Source: Methanocorpusculum sp. (GTDB lineage Archaea; Halobacteriota; Methanomicrobia; Methanomicrobiales; Methanocorpusculaceae). From it: 13,183 nt of DNA. Location: the NCBI GenBank assembly GCA_030539595.1, contig JAUNXW010000033.1:1-13183 (forward strand), read 5' to 3'. The notes under the pieces are model-generated. The model was not told the origin of the DNA. It did not search any database and saw only the letters and a program-made list of their open reading frames with translations. The translations under genes were made by a program, and so were the position numbers. How positions within the stretch are numbered: position 1 is the first letter of the stretch; each line of letters starts with the position of its first letter. Positions 6,793 through 12,855 of this stretch are shown one piece after another.

Positions 6793-7479
6793 ATGAATGA
6801 CGAAACTGAAGAACAAATTATCGAAGAGATTGACGATGAATTCACGCCCGAAGAATTAACCGATCTTGCCTTTGGAATGTTCTCAATTTTCGTTGAACAG
6901 CACCTTGAAAAAAAGGGAAAATATCTATTCAAGTGCGTTGAGGAAAACAAAGACCTCAAAGATGTATGCGAAAAACTCATGAAAGAGTTCACATCTGAGT
7001 ATCCGTCGCTTGAAGAGCCGCTGAAACTCAACGGAGGCGCGGAAGAAATAGCAATTCTGTATTCTCTCGGTGAAGGAAGTGTTCCTTCGATGACCATAAA
7101 ATCATACTGGATACAGCAGGGCAAGCCAGGGGTTTCGCCTACTCTTTGCGGCGCTGAAGAAGCAGGTAAATGGCTGATATTTGTCGCGCCAGAAGAAGTC
7201 GATGACCTCTGGAAAAAAATCCGCAGCGCAACAATAAACGGAGAACTCGGAATCGGCGCAAAAGTCAGTACCGCAAAAGACAATGAAGACTCGCGTGACG
7301 ACAGAAAAGTAATCTATGTGTTTACGGAAAACTGGGAAGACGAAGCGGAAATCATGAGGGTGCGCGAGGTTTTAAAGACGCTCGGTGTAAAAGACCGCAT
7401 CGGATACAAAAGAAATATGGATACATACGCAGGCGAGTACCGTGAAAAAGGTAAACGCGTTACGTATTATTCTGTCTGA
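6793..7479 (+). CDS. DUF1917 protein, putative phosphothreonine-lyase-like domain
   Basis: A 228-aa soluble acidic protein. Residues 1-100 are strongly acidic, largely helical, and not recognised. Residues about 103-228 resemble the DUF1917/BLES03 family, often annotated as putative phosphothreonine lyase domain. The match rests on GKWLIFV (125-131), the DLWKKIR helix (138-144), GAKVST (155-160), VIYVFTENW (173-181), MRVREVLKTLG (188-198) and the GYKRNMDTYAGEY segment (204-216). The assignment is from recall of the family pattern; lyase activity has not, to my knowledge, been shown for archaeal members. The gene follows the UbiB-like gene by 69 bp but has its own probable promoter. Its last 20 bp overlap, tail to tail, the 3' end of the opposite-strand membrane-protein gene. 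Confidence 0.65.
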   Translation: MNDETEEQIIEEIDDEFTPEELTDLAFGMFSIFVEQHLEKKGKYLFKCVEENKDLKDVCEKLMKEFTSEYPSLEEPLKLNGGAEEIAILYSLGEGSVPSMTIKSYWIQQGKPGVSPTLCGAEEAGKWLIFVAPEEVDDLWKKIRSATINGELGIGAKVSTAKDNEDSRDDRKVIYVFTENWEDEAEIMRVREVLKTLGVKDRIGYKRNMDTYAGEYREKGKRVTYYSV

Positions 7480-8017
7480 TTCTGTTATCCACAAGAATTA
7501 TTTTTGTGACGATTATTAATAGTGACACAAGCGTCGTTATCCCGAACACTAACCAGCCGACAGGGAACGGATATATGTCCGATGCTTTTAGAATCAAATC
7601 TATTGTCAGACACAAAACTCCGGAAAGAAATATTATCACTGCGATAAGATAGATAGGATTTCTCTTTTTTCTGAAAAGGAAATAGAGAATCCATCCGTAA
7701 ATTACCGAAGCGATAAAAATCGGCACTGCCAAAGGTATGAACCAGCCGACAATACCGCTCCACTGCTCAAGTATAAGCATAAACAGCAGACCGAACGTTG
7801 TGATTAATCCGAGAGAATACTTTACGCCGTCTTTTTTGTAGTAGAGGACGGGCATAATTACAATCCAGCCGAAAAGAATCGACGTTACCGGATAAACCAT
7901 CCATGTCATCGAATTGTTTACGGCAAAATTGCATACGATGCATACAAAAACGGCAATAATTACAAGGATTGATATAATCCACATCAGCACTTTGTTCGAT
8001 AGTAGTTTTTTAAACAT
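7460..8017 (-). CDS. Hypothetical six-helix membrane protein
   Basis: A 185-aa integral membrane protein that I do not recognise with confidence. Predicted helices lie at about 11-32, 40-59, 67-84, 91-115, 120-143 and 153-174. Short loops carry basic patches KK (61-62) and RKKR (116-119), and the tail is hydrophilic. No catalytic or transport motif is visible. The start at ATG 8017 has a loose GAGGA about 10 nt upstream. It lies 72 bp downstream of L40e on the same strand, beyond a probable terminator. Its stop lies inside the last codons of the DUF1917 gene on the other strand. The sustained hydrophobic pattern with evenly spaced helices argues that it is a real gene. Confidence 0.7.
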   Translation of the reverse strand: MFKKLLSNKVLMWIISILVIIAVFVCIVCNFAVNNSMTWMVYPVTSILFGWIVIMPVLYYKKDGVKYSLGLITTFGLLFMLILEQWSGIVGWFIPLAVPIFIASVIYGWILYFLFRKKRNPIYLIAVIIFLSGVLCLTIDLILKASDIYPFPVGWLVFGITTLVSLLIIVTKIILVDNRIRQNNT

Positions 8018-8038
8018 CGTTGATGTGTCCTCTGAGTT

Positions 8039-8069
8039 AAAAATTATGATGCTGCAGAACTGTCTGCAG
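8039..8069 (-). terminator. Hairpin plus T-run after L40e
   Basis: On the minus strand, 21 nt after the L40e stop, 7-bp arms CTGCAGA/TCTGCAG with a 4-nt loop (8052-8069) form a perfect hairpin. An AT-rich stretch ending in five T (8039-8043) follows. It is a plausible terminator separating L40e from the membrane-protein gene. Confidence 0.45.
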
Positions 8070-8089
8070 TATGTGCGCGCGAAGCAGAA

Positions 8090-8233
8090 TTATGCTTTGC
8101 GTTCCTTGTTCTTCGGGCGGAGTGATGTCGAACCGCATTTGCGGCAGGTTGTTGCGCGGACTGCGTTTCTTGCGTTGCACTTCATACAAACTTTAACATT
8201 TAATGTTCTTGCTTCTGCTTCTGGGAATCTCAT
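8090..8233 (-). CDS. rpl40e: 50S ribosomal protein L40e
   Basis: A 47-codon gene for the small zinc-ribbon protein L40e of the large ribosomal subunit. In archaea it is free-standing rather than fused to ubiquitin as in eukaryotes. The translation starts MRFPEAEARTLNVKVCMKC and carries the zinc ligands Cys16, Cys19, Cys30 and Cys33. The region CRKCGSTSLRPKNKERKA is typical of the family, and the length matches archaeal L40e exactly. The start ATG 8233 has AGGG at 8242-8245, 8 nt upstream. The gene is below common length cut-offs and overlaps longer but meaningless open frames on the other strand, so it is easily missed. Confidence 0.95.
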   Translation of the reverse strand: MRFPEAEARTLNVKVCMKCNARNAVRATTCRKCGSTSLRPKNKERKA

Positions 8234-8276
8234 TTATATAACCCTGATATTTTGGTTTTACTATGTATGCTCTCTG

Positions 8277-8285
8277 TTATATTAA
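8277..8285 (-). promoter_or_regulatory. Possible TATA box of L40e
   Basis: On the minus strand TTAATATAA is centred at 8281 and would set the transcript start near 8256. That gives a leader of about 23 nt containing the AGGG ribosome-binding site. No other good TATA-like element lies between the thermosome terminator and L40e. Confidence 0.4.
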
Positions 8286-8377
8286 CAATTGCGCTAAGAA
8301 CCTGATGAGGTATGAATTCGCGGGAGCAATAATACCCGTAAAAACTCTGCAGCAGGACATATGAAAGCGCCATAAAG

Positions 8378-8384
8378 AAAAAAA
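8378..8384 (-). terminator. T7 terminator after the thermosome gene
   Basis: A run of seven T on the minus strand lies 34 nt after the thermosome stop. Closer to the stop, a CCTTAAGG dyad is followed by TTTT. Together they look like an archaeal terminator. The rest of the gap (8234-8377) holds the probable L40e promoter and a doubtful small open frame. Confidence 0.5.
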
Positions 8385-8418
8385 GTATTGTTATTTAAAA
8401 TGATGAAAACCTTAAGGC

Positions 8419-10080
8419 TTACATCATTCCAGGGGGCATTCCTCCGGGCATGCCACCCATTCCACCGCCCATTGCCGCCATCTCTTCCGGTGACGGACCT
8501 GCGGACTTTGCCGAAGCGATAACATCATCAATTCTGAGAATCATGACTGCCGCTTCTGCTGCGGATGCAATTGCCTGAGTCTTTACTCTCAGAGGCTCAA
8601 CAACGCCTGCGTCAAGCATATCGACCGGCTTGCCTTCAAAGACATCAAGACCGTAAGTCTTCTTGCCTTTCTCGTGTGCTGCACGGAGGTCGACGAGTTT
8701 GTCGATTGGGTCAAGACCTGCGTTCTCCGCAAGGGTTCTTGGGATAACTTCGAGTGCCGATGCGAATGCCTCAATTGCAAGCTGGACACGTCCGCCCTGG
8801 GTTGCTGCGTATTCGCGAAGTCTGAGTGAAAGTTCAACTTCCGGTGCTCCTCCGCCTGCGACAATCTTCTTGTCTTCGACTACACAGCCGACAACACGAA
8901 GCGCGTCTTCGAGTGCTCTGCCGAGTTCATCGACAACGTGCTCTGTTCCGCCTTTGATGATGATTGAAACTGCCTTCGGGTTCTTGCATTTCTCAACGAA
9001 GACCATCTCTTCGCCGCTGCCTACTTTGCGCTCTTCAACAAGTCCGGCAACTCCGAGCTCGTCGCCTGAGATTGCGTCGATTGAAGAAACAATTGAACCG
9101 CCGGTTGCGCGTGCAAGTTTCTCCATATCTGATTTCTTTACACGGCGAAGTGCGAAGATACCTGCTTTGGAGAGGTAGTGCTGTGCAATGTCGTCAATAC
9201 CCTTCTGACAGAATAATACATTTGCACCGGACTTGACAATCTTGTCGACGATGCCTTTAATCATCTTTTCCTCTTCGTCGAGGAACATCTGAAGCTGGTC
9301 TGGGGATGTGATTGATATTTCTGCGTCAACTTCGGTCTTCTTGTATTCAACAGCTGCGTTGAGTAGGAGAATCTTTGCGTTCTTAACCGACTTCGGCATA
9401 CCCGGGTGGACACGTTCTTTGTCGATTAACATACCCTCAACAATCTCGGAATCCTCAATTGCTCCGCCGACACGCTTCTCGACTTTTACATTTTCTGTGT
9501 CGACTGTGCCGTCTGCGTCTGCAACGAGTGTGATTGCCTTAACGATTAAGTCACAGAGTTTTTCTTTTGATGCCTCTGCGTTCTTGCCGGTCATAGCTGT
9601 TCCCGCAATCTTTGCGAGAATTGCCTTGTCCTTTGCCTTAACGTCGATTGCGATTGTCTGTAAAAGCTCCTGTGCTTTCTCTGCCGCCTGTCTGTATCCG
9701 AGTGTGATAACGGTCGGGTGAACATCCTGCTCTAAGAGTTCTTCTGACTTCTTTAAAAGTTCGCCTGCAATAACTACTGCTGTTGTGGTTCCGTCTCCGA
9801 CTTCGTCGTCCTGAGTCTTTGCCACTTCAACCATCATCTTTGCTGCCGGGTGCTCGATATCCATCTCTTTTAAGATAGTTACACCGTCGTTTGTGATGAC
9901 GACATCACCGACTGTATCTACAAGCATCTTGTCCATTCCCTTCGGACCGAGAGTTGTTCTGACAGCGCCTGCAACAGCTTTTGCTGCGGCGATGTTCATA
10001 CTCTGTGCGTCACGTCCGCGAGTGCGTGAACCGCCCTCTTTAAGGATTAAAATTGGCTGTCCGCCAAGTTGTGCTGACAT
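8419..10080 (-). CDS. thsA: Thermosome subunit (group II chaperonin)
   Basis: A 553-aa subunit of the archaeal double-ring chaperonin, which folds cytosolic proteins using ATP and a built-in lid. Visible marks are TLGPKGMDKM (43-52), the nucleotide-binding GDGTTTAV (95-102), NDGVTILKEM (64-73), the KIVAGGGAPEVELS segment near residue 400, and the Gly/Met-rich tail GGGMGGMPGGMPPGMM typical of archaeal and CCT subunits. Length is normal for the family. The start at ATG 10080 has a good Shine-Dalgarno AGGTGA (10088-10093), 7 nt upstream. It is monocistronic, with its own TATA box and terminator. The paralogue letter in the symbol is arbitrary because the genome may hold several subunits. Confidence 0.96.
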   Translation of the reverse strand: MSAQLGGQPILILKEGGSRTRGRDAQSMNIAAAKAVAGAVRTTLGPKGMDKMLVDTVGDVVITNDGVTILKEMDIEHPAAKMMVEVAKTQDDEVGDGTTTAVVIAGELLKKSEELLEQDVHPTVITLGYRQAAEKAQELLQTIAIDVKAKDKAILAKIAGTAMTGKNAEASKEKLCDLIVKAITLVADADGTVDTENVKVEKRVGGAIEDSEIVEGMLIDKERVHPGMPKSVKNAKILLLNAAVEYKKTEVDAEISITSPDQLQMFLDEEEKMIKGIVDKIVKSGANVLFCQKGIDDIAQHYLSKAGIFALRRVKKSDMEKLARATGGSIVSSIDAISGDELGVAGLVEERKVGSGEEMVFVEKCKNPKAVSIIIKGGTEHVVDELGRALEDALRVVGCVVEDKKIVAGGGAPEVELSLRLREYAATQGGRVQLAIEAFASALEVIPRTLAENAGLDPIDKLVDLRAAHEKGKKTYGLDVFEGKPVDMLDAGVVEPLRVKTQAIASAAEAAVMILRIDDVIASAKSAGPSPEEMAAMGGGMGGMPGGMPPGMM

Positions 10081-10087
10081 TGTATAA

Positions 10088-10093
10088 TCACCT
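10088..10093 (-). promoter_or_regulatory. Shine-Dalgarno of the thermosome gene
   Basis: AGGTGA on the minus strand, 7 nt before ATG 10080. It is one of the clearer ribosome-binding sites here and confirms the start. A 6-bp dyad TATCCG/CGGATA (10096-10113, 6-nt loop) lies just upstream in the leader. Confidence 0.7.
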
Positions 10094-10126
10094 AATATCC
10101 GTTGAATCGGATAATGTATGGAATAT

Positions 10127-10168
10127 GTTGTTTAGTAGTTCTATATAAACTTGATTATTCGAAACAAC
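10127..10168 (-). promoter_or_regulatory. Thermosome promoter: TATA box flanked by an inverted repeat
   Basis: On the minus strand GTTTATATAG (10141-10150) is a strong TATA box. It predicts a start near 10119 and a leader of about 38 nt. Exact 7-bp arms GTTGTTT (10127-10133) and AAACAAC (10162-10168) sit nearly symmetrically on either side of it. Binding to both arms would compete with TBP/TFB and suit heat-shock-type repression. The TATA box is well supported; the operator reading is inference. Confidence 0.55.
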
Positions 10169-10231
10169 TATTTGCGAAGTTTGACGCGGGTATTTTTTTA
10201 CTCACCTGTATCACATACGGGGCGCGCCAAG

Positions 10232-10237
10232 AAAAAA
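10232..10237 (-). terminator. T-tract terminator after the lipoprotein gene
   Basis: Six T on the minus strand start 12 nt after the lipoprotein stop, without a strong hairpin. It lies between that stop and the thermosome promoter, so it would keep the two transcripts apart. Confidence 0.45.
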
Positions 10238-10248
10238 TTGTGTTGAGA

Positions 10249-10854
10249 TTAAATTTTAGTTAGATACTGGTCGTTGGTCGTGTCGTGAAGTTTATTGCTC
10301 TCAACAAGTTCAAGGTCATAATATTTAGGCTCGCTGTAGTATATTTTGTAGACATCTTTGCTGATTTCTTTCCAAGTCAATGAGAGTTGGTCATAGATCT
10401 CACCGCTCATTTTGTAAACAGTGCGCGTACCTTTTCCGTCAGATGTAAATTCGTAACCAAGATATGTTCCCCTTGTTGAATTGCTTTCAGTCCATTTGCC
10501 GACAAATCCGTCTCCGGAAAGTGTGTAGCCGTATGAATCCGTGAGCGTTGCTCCGTCTGCCGATACTTTATACATGTGCCCGAGTTCGTATCTGTATTTT
10601 TTATCGGCTGTTTTTTCCCATGAGCCTATCCAGTTTGATTTACTTCCGTCGCTCCACGTGTCTGTTTCGATACAGACACCATCCGCGTTAAATTTCAGCT
10701 GATACATATAGGTGTATCTGTCATCGATTTTGTATGACTCGGTTGACTGCCACGAACCGACAATTACATCGTCCCCTGCGGGAGTATTTCCGATACAGCC
10801 TGCAGATATAGCGACGAGAGCAAGAATAAGTGCTGCGAATAATATTTTTTTCAT
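10249..10854 (-). CDS. Hypothetical lipoprotein with two lipocalin-like repeats
   Basis: A 201-aa secreted lipoprotein of unknown function. MKK, a hydrophobic core and the lipobox ISAGC place the lipidated cysteine at Cys20. The mature part seems to be two related halves. Each begins with a Gly-x-Trp motif (VGSWQST at 32-38; VGKWTES at 118-124). Each continues with a strand ending in a D/S-D-G turn (KFNADG 54-59; EFTSDG 135-140). Each then has a Trp-containing strand and a Tyr-rich strand (KKYRYEL 85-91; DVYKIYY 167-173). Such Gly-x-Trp/DG patterns occur in lipocalin-like beta proteins, but I cannot assign a family. No Shine-Dalgarno precedes ATG 10854. A weak TATA-like AGATTTATCC near 10885-10894 suggests a short leader. 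Confidence 0.75.
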   Translation of the reverse strand: MKKILFAALILALVAISAGCIGNTPAGDDVIVGSWQSTESYKIDDRYTYMYQLKFNADGVCIETDTWSDGSKSNWIGSWEKTADKKYRYELGHMYKVSADGATLTDSYGYTLSGDGFVGKWTESNSTRGTYLGYEFTSDGKGTRTVYKMSGEIYDQLSLTWKEISKDVYKIYYSEPKYYDLELVESNKLHDTTNDQYLTKI

Positions 10855-10924
10855 CGTTAGAGTGTTGTCCCGTTGCGGATAAATCTATTTTTGTCTGCCC
10901 GCTACACCATAAGAATAACTAAAA

Positions 10925-12118
10925 TTATTCGGGATTTTCTTTTCTGTAAATTTCACCGTCGCGCGCTATCCAGAGTTCAGCGTATCTCAGAGCCTCAGCA
11001 ATAAGCGCCTCTTCCTCAAGCCTCTCTTCGTTTGAACAGATTACATCCTCGTGCGAACAGGTCGCCGGTTTTTTTGGGACTGCAAGACACTTTGTATCCC
11101 CCGGCGACTCGTGATAAGTCCCTATCTTTCTTGCGATTGAAACAATCTCATCCTTATCGTAAGTCAGAAGAGGTCTCAAGATAAGCGACTTAACAGACGC
11201 AGAAATCACATTCATATTCTGCAAAGTCTGTGAGGCGACCTGCCCTAAATTTTCGCCCGTCACAATGCCCTCGTATCTGTTCTCTTTTGCAACCGCCTCA
11301 GCAACGCGGAGCATAAACCTCTTGCAGAAAAGGCACGTATAGTGCGTATCGCAGGCGTTGTAAACCGCCGATAAGAACGGCTCGATATTTACAATCCACA
11401 GCGGAAATGCTCTGCCGGGACACCATTTCGACAAAATTCTTGCGTTGTCCTTTGCGAGTTCCATTGTGGCAGACCCTGCCCATTTTCCCGCGTTCATAAA
11501 AACACCGGACATCGAAACTCCGCGCTTCATCATCAGATAAGCCGCAACGGGCGAGTCAATTCCCGAAGAAAGCAGAACAACAGCCCTTCCCGCAGTTCCA
11601 AGCGGCAGACCGCCCTGACCTTCTATTCTTGAGTCGTAGACTATCCCGCCGTATTCCCTCGCTTCAACAAAAATTTCGTATTCGGGATTTTCCAAATCGA
11701 CAATGAAGTCTGGGATCTCTGACCAGATTTTGTCCGCGACAAAAGCCGCGAGCTGCTGACTTGTAAAACCCTTAACAAACTGACGTCTTGCGCGAACCGC
11801 AAACGTCATGCCCGCCTTCAGATTTCCCCTTGCAAACTCAAGAGCTGTATCTGCAATCTCTTCGGGGGTGTTTCCGGTAGTTTTGCAGACGCTCACGTCC
11901 ACGACGCCGAAGATTTTGGAAACCGCGTCCGCGATTTCCCCGGCGTTGCCTTCAATCAGAATTCGTCCGCGGTATTCCTCAATATTATATTCAAGCCCGC
12001 GGGCATCAAGAGCCGACTTGATATTTTTAGTCAGCGTCTTCATAAACTGTTTCTTTACCGGCTCGGATTTGAGCCACAGCTCCCCGATTCTTACCATAAC
12101 CGAATTGCATTCCGTCAT
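10925..12118 (-). CDS. thiI: tRNA 4-thiouridine synthetase ThiI
   Basis: A 397-aa enzyme that adenylates U8 of tRNA and replaces its oxygen with sulfur, giving 4-thiouridine. Domains: N-terminal ferredoxin-like region (about 1-60), THUMP tRNA-binding domain (about 60-165) and PP-loop ATPase with SSGIDSP at 184-190. No rhodanese domain follows, as usual in methanogens, which use sulfide directly. Cys262-x2-Cys265 and Cys344 match the CxxC pair and distal cysteine shown to be needed in Methanococcus maripaludis ThiI. They are candidates for Fe-S cluster ligands. The C-terminal tail adds Cys354 and Cys361. ATG 12118 has GGAGGG upstream and forms an ATGA overlap with the LarE-like gene, so the two are translationally coupled. 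Confidence 0.93.
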   Translation of the reverse strand: MTECNSVMVRIGELWLKSEPVKKQFMKTLTKNIKSALDARGLEYNIEEYRGRILIEGNAGEIADAVSKIFGVVDVSVCKTTGNTPEEIADTALEFARGNLKAGMTFAVRARRQFVKGFTSQQLAAFVADKIWSEIPDFIVDLENPEYEIFVEAREYGGIVYDSRIEGQGGLPLGTAGRAVVLLSSGIDSPVAAYLMMKRGVSMSGVFMNAGKWAGSATMELAKDNARILSKWCPGRAFPLWIVNIEPFLSAVYNACDTHYTCLFCKRFMLRVAEAVAKENRYEGIVTGENLGQVASQTLQNMNVISASVKSLILRPLLTYDKDEIVSIARKIGTYHESPGDTKCLAVPKKPATCSHEDVICSNEERLEEEALIAEALRYAELWIARDGEIYRKENPE

Positions 12119-12855
12119 TTATTCCCTCCGTGTTTGTATTCGTTCACGCGTATAATCTGTAAGCCCAGAGGCTTCAATCTGTTTTTATTTTCTTCCGCGA
12201 GGTCGATTTCGTCTTCGATGACTTCTATTGTTGCATTCTTAAAAGTTATTCTAACCCTCAGAATTCCCTTAATGCCCGCCTCGCGCATAATTTTTTCCGC
12301 GTTTTCGACCAAAGCAAGTTTAGATAAAGTTATTTCTTCGTTGTATGGAATTCTTGTAGCAAGACACGAAGACGCGGGAGTATTTTCAACACCAAGTTCG
12401 TCTGCAAGCCCGCGTATGTCGGCTTTACCGAGCCCCGCAAGCTGAAACGGGCTGATTACGCCAAGTTCAATAAGAGCGTCGCGCCCCGGTCTGTCCTCGC
12501 ATAAATCATCAGCGTGGCTTCCGTCGAGGACATAATCGCATCCGACAAGCGGAGCTGTTTCTGTGAGTTTGCCCATGATGATTTTTTTGCAGATGTAACA
12601 TCTGTTTGCGGGATTTCTGCGAAGCTCGGCATTTTCGAGCAGAGAGATTTTCACAGGATACCACGGAACGCCGAGCCTTTCCGCGAGATTTTTTGCTCTG
12701 TCGATTTCTTCGGGCTTGGCAAACTCGGTAACGGCTGTTGCTGCAGCGACCGCGATATTTTCGCGCATTGCGTATGCGAGAAGAGTTGATGAGTCAACAC
12801 CGCCCGATAGAGCGACAAGCGCGGGAGAATTTCTTTCAAGGACGGACTTAAGCAT
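12115..12855 (-). CDS. larE: LarE-like ATP-dependent sulfur transferase
   Basis: A 246-aa PP-loop ATPase of the LarE family. In lactic acid bacteria LarE adenylates and thiolates the nicotinate-derived precursor of the nickel-pincer cofactor of lactate racemase. The ATP loop LSGGVDSS is at 16-23. Cys86-x2-Cys89 (CYICKK) and Cys164 (SSCLATRIPY) form the three-cysteine set of LarE types that carry a [4Fe-4S] cluster and can act catalytically. Lactobacillus LarE has only the last cysteine and sacrifices it. The start ATG 12855 overlaps the upstream gene by 8 bp. The stop overlaps thiI in ATGA. No larA, larB or larC is in the window, so the substrate is not proven. Confidence 0.85.
   Translation of the reverse strand: MLKSVLERNSPALVALSGGVDSSTLLAYAMRENIAVAAATAVTEFAKPEEIDRAKNLAERLGVPWYPVKISLLENAELRRNPANRCYICKKIIMGKLTETAPLVGCDYVLDGSHADDLCEDRPGRDALIELGVISPFQLAGLGKADIRGLADELGVENTPASSCLATRIPYNEEITLSKLALVENAEKIMREAGIKGILRVRITFKNATIEVIEDEIDLAEENKNRLKPLGLQIIRVNEYKHGGNK

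Noticed and set aside
6771..7283. 170-codon minus-strand frame opposite the DUF1917 gene
   Set aside because: Ser/Phe/Pro-rich composition is typical of an antisense shadow of an acidic Glu/Lys-rich protein.
7914..8285. 123-codon plus-strand frame across the L40e gene
   Set aside because: It is antisense to the clear L40e gene and to the 5' end of the membrane-protein gene, with no family features.
8301..8310. CTGATGA resembling box C of a C/D guide RNA in the thermosome-L40e gap
   Set aside because: No matching box D (CTGA) at a suitable distance and no terminal stem, so a guide RNA is not supported.
8663..9236. Long plus-strand frames opposite the thermosome gene
   Set aside because: Ser/Arg-rich shadows of a strongly conserved chaperonin gene with no ribosome-binding site or family match.
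10221..10228. GGCGCGCC palindrome between the thermosome and lipoprotein genes
   Set aside because: A single 8-bp GC palindrome without partner repeats or nearby recombination genes; no function can be argued.
10905..10916. ATAAGAATAAC shared between the thiI-lipoprotein gap and (on the other strand) the modA leader
   Set aside because: An 11-bp AT-rich match in different contexts and distances from the genes; most likely chance.
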